64,000 bases of DNA from Mustela lutreola (lineage: Eukaryota; Chordata; Mammalia; Carnivora; Mustelidae), in NCBI RefSeq assembly GCF_030435805.1, contig NC_081302.1:320001-384000 (forward strand), in the 5' to 3' direction. Numbering within the stretch: position 1 is the stretch's first letter; each line of letters opens with the position of its first letter. The position numbers and the translations under genes were made by a program. The notes beneath the pieces were generated by a model that had not been told where the DNA came from, did not search any database, and worked only from the letters and a program-made list of their open reading frames with translations. Positions 21,701-32,225 of the stretch are shown here, piece after piece.

Positions 21701-23019
21701 CTCGGCAGCGGAGCGGCCCCCGCTCAGTGCCCGGCGCTCTGCCAGGCTCTGCCGGCCGAGAGAGAGGAGGCCGGATGAGCCAGCACTCCAGGCCGCGGCA
21801 GCTGACCAGGAACCCCGGAGGGCACGTACCGTTTACCCCCAAACAGTGGTTGCCACGGGAACAGGAAAGCTGGAAGCCAGCGGCTCTCGGCAGGGGAGAG
21901 GGCTGTGGGGGGACCCTCTCCGCCGCCGGGACTTCCTCACAGAAGAGGAGGAGCCTAACTTCCGAGAGGCACTTAGGGGACGATCTGAAATCCAACAAAA
22001 GCAAGGGCTGGTGGGATCAGGGAGGCGGCGCGCCCGGGAGGCTGGCCAGGCCCGGGCACTGCTCCTTCTGGGCCGGCTGGGGCCCTGTTTCCCAGCAGGC
22101 GGACTCCAGCCAAAGGGCTGCTGCTTAAACGCACACTCTGGCCAAGTGGGCCCCGGGCCGAGGGAGACTTTCAGGGCCATTTTCCTGTTTCTGGCCAAGT
22201 GGCTGATGGTCCCTGGGGCTCGGGAGGGAGGAGCAGGCCCGATGGGATGAGGGGCCGCAGGGCCGGGACCTCGGGTGTGGCTGGCAGGAGGGTTGTACGG
22301 TCCCTTGTAGGTCAGCCTCGAAGGGCTCTGGCAGAGGGGAGAGGGCCTGGTTCCTCGGCCTGGCAAGGAAGGAAGAGCTGGAAGCTGGCTCGCTTCAAAG
22401 ACGATCCCCCAGGACGTGTCTCATCCTCCCTCTGGAGGGCCGTGGAGGTCAGGTCCCGCGCCAGGATGTGGGTCCTCTTCCTGTGACAGCCCCTCCCAGC
22501 TGGTTCTGGAGAGTTCCACGACAGGACCAGTCAGTTAGCTCAGTTCGTTCATGCGTGACTCTGCCGGGACCTTGGGGCCTGAGGTGGTCACCGGAGGTAG
22601 GGGTGCTGTGCAGAGGGGGGAACCCACACTAGGGCCTCCTGGAAGGCTGAGTCCAAGTGGTGTGAAGGAAGGTTGGGTTCAGACAGGTACCCTGCAGCCG
22701 CAGGGGGCAGGTCAGTGGCCCCCACGGTCACACTGGCTGCACCTGGGGTCAGCCAGGGAGCGCGGAGATCAAGTGGAAACATCAGACTAGCACCAGGCGC
22801 CCAAGGGCCTGGAGGACCACACAACTGGCTCTACCCTGAGCTGGCAGCAGGGAGGTTCTGGTGGAAAGTGGTGCCGTGAAGGAACCTGTGGGCAGAAGCC
22901 ACAGGACACCTAGCGCTGAGCAGCTCCGGGACGGACGCCGGCCTTCCCGCATGGAGCACCGGGGAGCCGAGGAATGGCCGGAGGAGGTGACCCTGGGACC
23001 TCCAGCCACGGTGTTTAAA
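15771..23019. other. Long GC-rich intergenic stretch
   Basis: More than 7 kb with no repeat family I can name except small tandem stutters (for example 16754-16800) and CpG-dense patches near 19880-20060 and 21640-21780. Many open frames exceed 100 codons on both strands, but overlapping frames on opposite strands and the lack of recognisable protein or splice context argue against coding. Confidence 0.6.
16754..16800 (+). repeat. Three tandem copies of a ~16-bp CpG-containing unit
   Basis: ggcagcggtccggttc, ggcagtggtcggttt and ggcagcagtccggttc follow one another with one-base length variation. Confidence 0.75.
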
Positions 23020-23800
23020 CGACTTTTTCCTTTGGCATAACTTCATTGTATTAAAGTTCAAGAAGCTGCGCCAACCTAGGGTGTGTAATTCGGTTGTTTT
23101 GGACAGGTACGCAGGCTCCGGAAAACGTCCTCATGAGGCAACGAACATTCCCATCACCCATCCCCAGCCGTCCCCAGAAGCCGGTCATCTGCCCTGGTCA
23201 CCAGAGATTAGTCTGGACGCTGCAAGGTTTGTGTGATCGGGACTGTACGGTGTGGACTCATGTTTGAGATTCACCCGGGCAGTTACACGTGTTTGCTTTT
23301 TGTCGCAGAGTTGACTCCGCCGTACAGGTTTGCGGGGCGGTGGGCACGGGCACTGCTGTGGTTCCCTGCACACGCCCAGGTGCTGACTGCCTTTCTGTTT
23401 CTTCTGGGTAAAGGTCTCCCCGTGGAATGGTTGGATTGCACCGTGGTGCACGTGTATGTGCTCGGCCGTCCTTCTTTCTGTCTTTTTAACTTCAGTCGAG
23501 GCAAATGGAGCCATTTGCATGTTGTTTCCTGCTTTTTGTGTTCTAAGAAATTGTTGTCCACCCGAGCACAAGACGATGCCTGTTTCCTCGCAGGAGTTTG
23601 ATAGTTTGGGAATTTATGTGGACGGTGATCCCTGTTCAGCTAATTGAGCGCGTGTGTCGCGTGAGACCAGCCTCCCCACCGAGATACCCAGAGGGTCCAA
23701 CACCTTGGGGACAAAGCTGTTTTTCCGACAGAGTTGTTTGGACATCAATATTGAAAATTAACTTACCATGTTTACGTAGGTCTGCCTCTTTTTTCAAAAG
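23020..23800 (-). mobile_element. Old L1M fragment, antisense (3' UTR into ORF2)
   Basis: The plus strand follows the reverse complement of an old mammalian L1 3' region in order. Segments are 'cataacttcattgtattaaa', 'aacgaacattcccatcaccc', 'tttcttctgggtaaaggtct' with 'gtggaatggttggattgcac', 'gttctaagaaattgttgtcc', and 'gacatcaatattgaaaatta'. It is very diverged and has internal deletions. Confidence 0.65.
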
Positions 23801-23860
23801 TGATTTTTCAACTGAAAATTATAGAATTCTGCTTCCACTCTTTGTCCAGGTTCTACCTGC

Positions 23861-23902
23861 GCCTCCCCCTCCACGCCTCCCCCTCCACGCCTCCCCCTCC
23901 AC
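23861..23902 (+). repeat. 14-bp perfect tandem repeat, three copies
   Basis: gcctccccctccac is repeated at 23861, 23875 and 23889 without mismatch. Confidence 0.95.
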
Positions 23903-23944
23903 GGCTTAGTCAACCACACCGCTTCCTTCAAGTGTCCTAAAAAG

Positions 23945-24440
23945 TGAGATGTGTGCCCACAGGGTGACCCAGCGACTGCGCTCCTGGGCACTTACCCTGG
24001 AGAAACGGAAGTCTCACCGGACACCGCACACCGAGCAGCTTTATTCGTGCAGCAAAATCTCAGAAACGTCCCAGGCGTCCTGCAGTGACTACACGGACCG
24101 CCGCCGCCCGGAGAGGGGAACATCACTTCGAGATAAAAAGGACCTGACTCTGACGCACGTGGTCGGCATGTATCTCAAGGGCCTTGCGCTGGCTAGACGG
24201 TCCGACCTCAAAGATGGTTGTATTCCCCGTACACAGTGTTCCTGAAACAGCAAGTCCCAGCGATGCCGCAGACACTGGGACGTGCCGGGGGTCACAAAGG
24301 GGCAGCATGCCCAAGTCCTTCGTGGGATGGGGCGGTTTCGTGTCCTGAGCGTGGTTGTGGTTTCAGGAATCTGCACATCACAGAATCACAAACAGCCACA
24401 CAACCAAACAAACGCGTACGTCTAAAATCTTCCAGAACAT
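23945..24440 (+). mobile_element. Old L1M 3' end, sense
   Basis: 'ggtgacccagcgactgcgctcctgg', then 'gagcagctttattcgtgcag', 'gagataaaaaggacctgact', 'tgtatctcaagggccttgcg' and 'gtcacaaaggggcagcatgc', follow the end of L1 ORF2 and its 3' UTR in order. It lies head to head with the antisense L1M just upstream. The final piece continues beyond the SINE at 24816-24870 (catctcaataaagctgaaca). Confidence 0.65.
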
Positions 24441-24577
24441 GCAAACTCGTCTCTAGCAGCAGAAGCATCGGGGACGCCTGGCCAGAGGAGCAAGGGTGGG
24501 GCAGACGGACGTATGGGGGGGTGGCGGGCAGGTTTGTGACGGTTTGCTTGCAGGAAGGATTTTGTGGGCACATGGTC

Positions 24578-24815
24578 AGAAATTACCAACTGGGGACGCC
24601 CGGGGGACTCAGTTGGTGAAGCAGCTGCCTTCGGCTCAGGTCGTGATCCCAGCGTCCTGGGATCGAGTCCCACATCGGGCTCCTTGCTCGGCAGGAGGCC
24701 TGCGTCTCCCTCTGCCTCTGCCTGCCTCTCTGTCTGCCTGTGCTCGCTCTCGCGCTCTCTCTCTCTCTCTGATGAATAAATAAAATCTTTAAAAAAAAAA
24801 AGAAATTACCAACTG
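24578..24815 (+). mobile_element. CAN-SINE, sense, perfect 15-bp target-site duplication
   Basis: The body at 24593-24800 has the A box (gactcagttggtg), B box (gggatcgagtcccac), a CT-rich region, GATGAATAAATAAAATCTTT and a poly(A) run. Both flanks are agaaattaccaactg (24578-24592 and 24801-24815) with no mismatch. It is inserted into the 3' end of an old L1. The perfect duplication and short A tail mark it as a comparatively recent insertion. Confidence 0.97.
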
Positions 24816-24870
24816 TACATCTTAACTATGGTCAGCTACATCTCAATAAAGCTGAACATGGATTTTAAAA

Positions 24871-27800
24871 ACCTACAACATCTACGTCAAATCCTACTCA
24901 GCTGTAGTAAGAGGAGCTCCGGGCCGGAGAACGAATTCCTGAAGGGAAGATATCGTCTCTGGGGACCGATGTCGACGCACCAGTTTAGCTCTATTCTGTG
25001 CGACCGAACAAGGGTGAGAAGACACTGACTGTGCCACGGACCCACGAGTCACTTTATGTCACTGCTGGGAGGCGGTGTCAGTAGCAAGGTTGGGCTCGTC
25101 GGTCTCTTGGGACAGACACGCTCGCCCACCAGCTCAGAGATTCCCCACGAAAGGAGCAGCCTCTCCTGTCTCGCCTCCATTGTCTCTCGCACCGGTAAGG
25201 TCCCACCTTCTCACTCCTGGACCATTCCGAGAGTCCCCGACCTGGGACAGGAGGCTGGAAGTCTGTCACCCCACCCAGTAGGACTCCATCCAGCAAGACA
25301 GGCCAATGCTCATCACACGGGGATGAGCGGGAGAGGCCAGACCCAAGGAGAGCATGGCTGGTTGTCTGCGCGAAGGCTCAGGACAGCTGAAAGGAAACTT
25401 GCCAAGAGTGGCCTTGGGCTGAGTCTCCTGCGGCCTTGCAGACACGCATGCCGTGTGTTTCAGCAGACACGTGTAGTCCATCCGTACACAGCACACATGT
25501 CTGAGCCTGTCCCTCCCCCGACAGCTTCTTGGGTCCTACCCACAGCGCACGATCACCCAGTGTGTCCCAGAGGCGCTCACGGGCCCCCAGCCAGCGTGTG
25601 GGGAACTCCTGGCCTGGTCACTGCGTCTGGCCATCGGCCGTCTCTGGCTACTTGCCAGCCCTCGAGGCCCACCTGGGCTTCGCCTCCCCAGGATCATCCC
25701 GGGTAAAGCCCGGCCAGCATCTTCCCCTTCTTGGCACTGGGCTGCAGCTAAGGAGTCCTCACCCGGGTCTGGGGCTCTGGGGCTCAGGCTCCCCTAGTAA
25801 CAAGGAACTGGAGGGACTTACCCTGGAGAGAGGCACGGTCATCCGGTCCACGAATGGAGGCTGCTGTGTCTGGGGTTCAGGGAGCCCTGGGACCCCAGCC
25901 CCAGGAGACCATGGAACCACTTGGTCCTCAGGCACCACGGGGACCCTGTAGAGCATCTCCAGAGACAGGTGCGTGTGGCCCAGCCGTCGTGTCCAGCACA
26001 CGTGGAGTGTCCTCAAGGGCACAAGGAAATGACCAACGTTTGGGAAGAGACATACAGCCTTGGTGACTTACGTGGTCTGGTGAATGAGAAACTGATTCGT
26101 CAATGAATCCGGCTGGGCAGGAGACGTCATTCCTTCTGGGCAACAGGGAAAAGCCGCGACACGTGCCCAGGGTCTCCAGGAGAGCAAGCCCTGCTCTCCG
26201 TGCCGCCGCATCGGGCGGGGGGCCGTGGGCTCCCCCGGGAGCCCTGCCCTGCCAGTGGCACCGGGCCTTTGGCCAGCTTCCCTGAATGGTCTTCACACCC
26301 TCCCTGTAAGTCACTTGGTCCTCAGTGTTCAGGCTCCTTTCTGGGCTCTCGGTTCTACTCCTCTGAAGGTCCGGCCCCAGACCTCTCCTTGACCAAATGC
26401 TGGCTTTCTCGCTGGTGCCGGCCCTTGCCCATCCCAGACAGAGCAGCCGGGCATGGTGACCCAGAGGACACAGCACTCAGTGTCAACACAGACCACTCAG
26501 GGCAGAGGCTGGAGGCAGGGTTGGGGAGGCCGAGGGTGTGGGCTCCCTTGAGCGTGGTGCTATCCCATGTCCGGACACTGTCTGTGGCAGGACTGTGCTA
26601 CCGCACTGGGTGTCCCCTTGGGCTGGTGAGCATCCCGCGTCCACTGCACTGACCAGGGGCAGGAGCCTACAGGTGCCTGGGGGCCCATGTGGCCTCTGTG
26701 CTGCTACAGAGAGCTGGGCCCCTGAGTTGGACCCCATGAGGCTGATGAACGTCCCCACTGGTCACTCCATCCGCAGCTCAGCCCCTTGAACAAGGCCTAA
26801 GGACAGCAACCTCAGCCTCTCGGGCCGGGAATTTGACCACCCGCCTTACGGCAAACCCTCCGCCTCTGGTGGGTCCAGGCCAGAAGCCCTCGAGCTTCAC
26901 GGGCACTGGGACGGCTCTGAGTGTGCTTGTGGCTGGAAAGACGTGACAAGCAGTCATCACTCCAGAGAATAAACCAGAGTTCCACTCCCCTTTGAACTAC
27001 TCTGGGCCACGTTCAGAGCTCATGTTTCAGAGCAACTGGAGGAACTCGGCCATTTTCCTTCCAAGAGCCTCACAGAGTTTCCACGGGTCATTGCGCCGTG
27101 GCCCACGAGCTTTTATCAGGAGCCAGACCGAAGAGGACCGTAGCTCCAAGGGCCTTCCTCCGAGGGCCACGTGCTTGCATTTCCCAGAGACTGGCCGGAG
27201 GAGCATCCTGCGATGCTGACAGAGCTGGACAAAGAGAGCGGCGGCCGTCCGAGGCGGATGGAGCCCGGAACATGGGCCTGGAGACGCCCACGGGGCCTGT
27301 TTGGCTGACGCCAGTGTGTGCTGCTGCCCTTGGCTCCGGCAAACTCAGGCACTACCGAGTCTGCCGACTGAGTCGTCACCACCCATGGCCTGGGTCCCCC
27401 TGGTGCAGGAAGGACTGCTGCTCCCCACCACGGGGTGGTGGGGGCCCGTCCTGCCACAGAGGGGGGACCTGTGGGGGCGAGGGCGGGGTGCGTGTCTTGA
27501 GGCCCTCGACGGGACACGTGGAGGAGGGGTGGGGGGAGAGAAGACCCAGTCCTCGTGCGTCGGGGCCGGGACCGGCGGCCGGCAGGGGAGGCCCTGTGGG
27601 AGGAGCCCGGGTGAGTCCACGTGTGATCTGCTCCCACCCCAAGGCCTCACGGTCTGCTCCGACAGGCCAGCGGCTTGCCCGTGCCGTTAGCCCTCCAAGC
27701 CCCCGGGGGTGACGGCAGGCGGCCCAAAGCCGCGTCTGTGGGCTCTGGTCAGAGCAGCGATGCCCTCTGAGCGATGCCTGGGAGATGTGACCGGCGTTCT

Positions 27801-28610
27801 GCCTCATGGGACCCTGCCGGCCTCCGGCAGCCGGCAGGGGTGGCCCGTGGCCCGGTCCCAGCCCCCACCTCGCCCCGAGGCTGAAGGCCCAGAGACGACG
27901 CGGGCAGAGGGGGTCGGGGCTGCTCAGGGGTCCTGTGGCAGGTGAGGAAGGACACGCTCTTCCACAAGCCCCAGCCTCTGGGGCCGACCCCGTCCCTGGG
28001 GCCTTCCCCGGCAGCAGAAGCAGAAGGGGCCGGTGGGGAAGCAGGTGTGAGTGGTTCACTAGACGACGTCCGTGACTCAGCAAGGCCCTCTCGGGGACAG
28101 GGGCTCACCGAGGGGCCTCTTGGACCGCCACCTGTTAGCGCGGTGTGGACGCCTTCCCCGCCTGCACTCCAGCAGCCCTCCCTGCTTCTGGAACATTCTC
28201 AAGACCTCCTAGCGGCTCTGACCGGCCCCGCCCGCAGGTCCGCGGTCCTTGTGGGTCTGGCCCTCCTGCGGGCTCCTCCCGCTGGGCCTGTCTTCCAGGT
28301 TCGCACTCGCCGCGTGGGCGCCCCCCGCTGTCTCCCAGCCGAGCGGCTGGCGCAGCGCCTGGCATCGCTCCTGCCCTCGGCCACTCGGGCGGCCCCTGCC
28401 TTTGGCCAAGGTGAGCGGTGCCCCTCGGGCCTCTGCGCGGACACTGTGGGCCTGTCTGCCCTGGACACACACCGGGGACCCGAGCCGCTGGGTCCCGTGA
28501 ACTCCATGCCAGGCTTCTCCGAGGAGCGCAAACCGCTGGCCACAGCGGTTCCCGCAAGGACTGTCACACGTGGATGCTTTTCCCACCGAAAAGAGCTACC
28601 GCGGGCCTCA
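24871..28610. other. Intergenic, GC-rich
   Basis: No gene is recognised. Apart from a short L1-like fragment at 26265-26375 and CpG-dense sequence near 28240-28440, nothing stands out. Confidence 0.6.
26265..26375 (-). mobile_element. Short antisense L1-like fragment
   Basis: 'ctgaatggtcttcacaccct' and 'tttctgggctctcggttctactcc' match the reverse complement of an L1 ORF2 segment. They are also strikingly close to 29497-29575 in the larger antisense L1, including shared non-consensus bases. Confidence 0.5.
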
Positions 28611-28611
28611 A

Positions 28612-28862
28612 GGGTGTGAAGCAGCATCTTGTTGTGGTTCTGGTTCTGTTTCCTTAATGACCAACGATGTTAAATTCCTTATGCGCTCGCTGGCCTTTTG
28701 TGTATCTTCTTTGGAGAAAGGTCTGTTCACGTTTTCTGCCCGTTATAAAAATCAAATTGTTTGCTGATGAGTCGTCAGAGCTCTTTATACTCTGACCAAA
28801 TCCACGATTTGCAGATATTTTCCACTCTTCTATAAGTTGTCTTTCTACTTTCTTAATGATGC
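28612..28862 (-). mobile_element. Old antisense L1, ORF2 3' part (left piece of a split copy)
   Basis: 'ctggccttttgtgtatcttctttggaga', 'aatcaaattgtttgctgatg', 'agctctttatactctgacca' and 'gatttgcagatattttccac' are the reverse complement of L1 ORF2 distal sequence. The copy resumes at about 29240 after a younger insertion. Confidence 0.8.
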
Positions 28863-29235
28863 CTCTTCTTTTTTCAATTTTATTTTACTTCCTTTCAGTG
28901 TTCCAGAGTTCACTGTTTATGCTCCACACCCAGTGCTCCGTGCAATCCGTGCCCTCCACAATACCCACCACCTGGCTCCCCGAACCTCCCACCCCTGTCC
29001 CCTCTCAAACCCTCAGTTTGTTTCTCAGAGTCCACAGTCTCTCATGGTCCATCTCCCTCCGATGTCCCCCGACTCCCTTCTCCTCTCCGTCTCCCCACGT
29101 GCTCCGTGTTAGTCCTTCTGCTCCACAAGTAAGTGAGACCGTATGATAACTGACTCTCTCTGCCTGACTTGTTTCACTCAGCATCATCTCCTCCAGTCCC
29201 GTCCATGGTGGCGCACGAGCAGTGTTAATTTTCAG
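28863..29235 (-). mobile_element. Younger carnivore L1, 3' UTR end, antisense
   Basis: 'tttcagtgttccagagttca', 'aatacccaccacctggctcc', 'accctcagtttgtttctcag', 'gtccacagtctctcatggtc' and 'gcatcatctcctccagtccc' are the well-conserved antisense 3' UTR of carnivoran L1. The copy is truncated to under 400 bp, its poly(A) side (plus-strand T run) faces 28863, and it splits an older L1. Confidence 0.88.
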
Positions 29236-29239
29236 GAGG

Positions 29240-30690
29240 GATGCGCACCTGTTTTTCTTTTTGTTGCCTCTGCTTTCCTGTAAAATATAAGAATCCACAG
29301 GCAAACTGGAGGTTATGAAGATTGATTCCTGTTTCTTTCTAATAGCTTTGCAAGTGTCAGCTCTTACATTTCAGTCGTCCATCTGTTTCAAGTGACTTTT
29401 TTAGAGAGAGTCAGACAGGGGCCAGACTCATTCTTTGGCATGTGACTGCCCAGTTGTCCCAGCACCGCTGCTCGAAGAGCCCATTTAGCCCAGCTGGATG
29501 GTCTTCGCACCCTCCCTGTCCGTCTCTCGGTCCTCAGCATTCAGGCTTCTTTCTGGGCTCTCGGTTCTACTCCCCCGGGGCTGTAGGTCTGCTCTTAGGC
29601 TGGTACCACGCTGTTCGAACGACTGCCGCTCATCTCCGTTTTGATATTGGGAAGTGTAAGTGCCCCAACATTGTGCTTCTTTTCCAATACTGTGTGGGAC
29701 ATTTGGGACCCCTCACTATTCCATATGGATTTGAGGGTTTTTCTACTTCTGCAAAAAAGGACATTGAAATGTTTGTAATCTGTGTGTGCCGCGGGGTTGT
29801 CTTGAGCCTGTAAACCACCCTCTTTGCAGTGTTTCTTCACTGATAGGACGTCATTAGTTCCTCCAGCAACGCGTCAGTTTTCAGGCCAAACATCTTCCAG
29901 CTCCTGGGTCAGACTTATGCCTAGGTATTTTATTCTTTTGGTACAACAAGTGGTATCATTTTCTTAATTTTCTTTTTGGGTTACTCATGGATGGTATACG
30001 GAGACCCAACTCGTTTTTTAGTTGATCCTATACCCTGAAAGTTTGCTGAATCTATTTACTAGTTCTAGTAGCTTTTTGTGGATTATTTGAGAATTTCTAC
30101 GTATGGAATCATGTCACCTGAAAACAGAAATGGTTTTACTTCTTCCTTCCTAATTTTGATGACTTTCTTTTGCGCGGCGGCTCTGGCGGGGCCGTCTCGT
30201 ACTTCCATTTAGCAGTCGTGGATGTGGCCAGCCTTGTCCTGTTCCTGATCTTTGGGGGAAAACTTTCAGTCTTTTACCACTGAATACGAGGTTAGCTGTG
30301 GGATTTTTTGGTAAATACCCTTTATCCCGCCTTCTATTTTTAACTTGAGTGGTGTTGCTTTTTTAAGAATTATGAGAGAGTTGAATTTGTCAAATGCCTT
30401 TTCTGTATGGAGACACTGTGGGCCTTTCCCCCGATTCTACTAACATGGTGTTTTACATCGATGGGTTTTCTTACGTTGCACTTCCCTTATGTTCCTGATC
30501 AATTCTGCTTGGTCATGGAGTTTCATCCTCTGTACCTACTGTTGGATTTGGTTTGCTAATATTTTGTTGAGGAGTTTTACTTCTAAATTCATAATGGTAA
30601 TATTGGCCTCATGAAATGTATTATAAAGCATCCCCTCTTCCATTTTTGGGAAGAGTTTGGGAAAAATCAGTTGTAATGCCTTTGTGCTCG
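29240..30690 (-). mobile_element. Old antisense L1, ORF2 (right piece of a split copy)
   Basis: Resumes at 'ttgttgcctctgctttcctg' and follows ORF2 in reverse: 'gttatgaagattgattcctg', 'catgtgactgcccagttgtc', 'ttgatattgggaagtgtaag', 'tatgcctaggtattttattc', 'ccctgaaagtttgctgaatc' and 'gtcaaatgccttttctgtat', up to 'ttttgggaagagtttgggaa'. It is multiply broken. The largest minus-strand open piece (29595-29840) has no intact domain. Confidence 0.88.
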
Positions 30691-31404
30691 GTAGGCACAG
30701 TGCAAGCAAGCTTTGTGGAGGGAACTTCTGTCTATTTGAGTTACTTGAGAGAGCCTGGAGATGTGAGAACAGTCAACCGAGAGGCAGGTTCTCACGGCAG
30801 ACCTGTCTAGAGCCAGGGTGGGTGTGCACTAGTGCGGGACACAGCCACGTCAACAAAGGACCCAGTGTCTGCGGGGACTCAGGAGAGTTCGCTGCCGGGA
30901 GATTCGTCCTTTCTCCGCAGCAAGGAGTGAATGTTGGGAGGCCGTGAAAGGATGCGCTTGTTTCTCAGCAAGTAATAGCTCGTCTTGGAGAACTCTGTCA
31001 CTGACCATGGGACCAAGTTCAATGGCATGCTCTGAACTTGACTGCGGAATGTAAGCTGAAGTTATATACCCACTTTGTGAAGAGCCTTAAGAAAGACCTC
31101 TGAGTCCATTTTAAGTCTTCTGCTGGTAGAAGGACGCATGCAGGACCTCGTATCTGCACAGCAGGGCCAGGTGCAGGCACGTGAGGCAGGATCTCCCCAG
31201 GGCCCCAGGGCCTGGGGGCTCAGGGCTCAGCGTGAGCTCTGTGAGTGCCTGGTCCGTTCTTGTCACGTCCGACCCCAGCCCAGAGCTGTGCCATTCGCTG
31301 GCAGACACGGGACAGTGTGAGCACTGTCAGCTGTCACATGGACCCAGAACCTCGATGAGGAGTCCATGACAGAGACACAAGCCCCACTTTTGAGAGCCTG
31401 CTGT
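30691..31404. other. Intergenic, unassigned
   Basis: About 700 bp between the old L1 and a split LTR. I see no gene or repeat family here. Confidence 0.6.
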
Positions 31405-31535
31405 TGGGGACCGAACTGTGTTCTCCGAGTTCACAGGCCAAGGGCATGAAGCCCCGGGGGAACCAGTGTCCTAACAGGAAGTGGGGAGACCAGAGCTCAC
31501 TCACCGTCCCATGAGGACACAGGCTTCCCTGGTGG
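31405..31535 (+). mobile_element. MaLR-type LTR, 5' part (fossil, split)
   Basis: 'ctgttggggaccgaactgtg', and later 'gtcccatgaggacacagg', correspond to MLT1-like LTR 5' sequence. The 3' part follows after a roughly 590-bp interruption. It is old, broken and has no internal region. Confidence 0.5.
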
Positions 31536-32124
31536 GAGCAAATCTGCCAGCCCCTTTGATGTGAAATGTGGGGTCTGGGGGCAAACAGTCAAGAAAGCAT
31601 TCTTGAGACATCTTTGGTGCGAAAAGGTGGTCTCATGAGAGCACAGGGTCAGGACCTGTGGGCAGAAAGGGCTGCACCGGGGTCACGAGGAGTGACCCTC
31701 TCAACTTGGGAGGGGGTTAGGGAGAGCGTAAGTCTCTAAGGAATTTTGGGAGCAAAGTTTCCAGGACCCCAAGGGAGCTCGCTGTTGTTGGGAAAGGCCA
31801 CTTACTACTGTTTAGCAAACCCGCAGTCACGAGACCCTTCAGATGTCCATCAGTGGGCCACAGGGTGATTGCTGACATACACCTTGTGGAGGTAGAGGTG
31901 AAGGACGTTTCCAGAAGAATCTCTGGATGTTAAAGAAGATTCACGGGATCTGGTCGGTCAGGTTAATGCCAAGCTAAGGCTGCCTTTGACCCTTAGCAAA
32001 GTAATAACATTGAGGCAGCTGAGATCCCAGAGGAATGTCACTCTGCCTGTCCCGAGTACTTGTCAACAAGCTGTAAGTTATAAGGAAGTTTACATCTTTT
32101 TTCTGTTTCTTTTGCATTTGTTCT
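31536..32124. mobile_element. Possible carnivore interspersed repeat inside the LTR
   Basis: The block with 'ggtctcatgagagcacaggg', 'acctgtgggcagaaagggct', 'gaattttgggagcaaagttt' and 'gctaaggctgcctttgaccc' resembles a high-copy sequence I associate with carnivore genomes, but I cannot name the family. It separates the two halves of a MaLR LTR. It might be an LTR-class fossil or a non-LTR insertion. No open frame is supported. Confidence 0.4.
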
Positions 32125-32225
32125 TCACATCACCGTGATCTCAGACTTCCAGCCTCCAGGACCCTGAGAAATAGATCCCTAGAGTTTAAGGCCAGAGTGT
32201 GGCGTTTTGGTGATTCAGAACAGGG
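32125..32225 (+). mobile_element. MaLR-type LTR, 3' part (fossil, split)
   Basis: 'gatctcagacttccagcctc', then 'ggaccctgagaaatagatcc', is the diagnostic 3' segment of MLT1-like LTRs. It pairs with the 5' part at 31405. Confidence 0.6.

Noticed and set aside
23020-24870. Single L1 inverted by twin priming
   Set aside because: The sense and antisense halves overlap in L1 coordinates, so two insertions are more likely.
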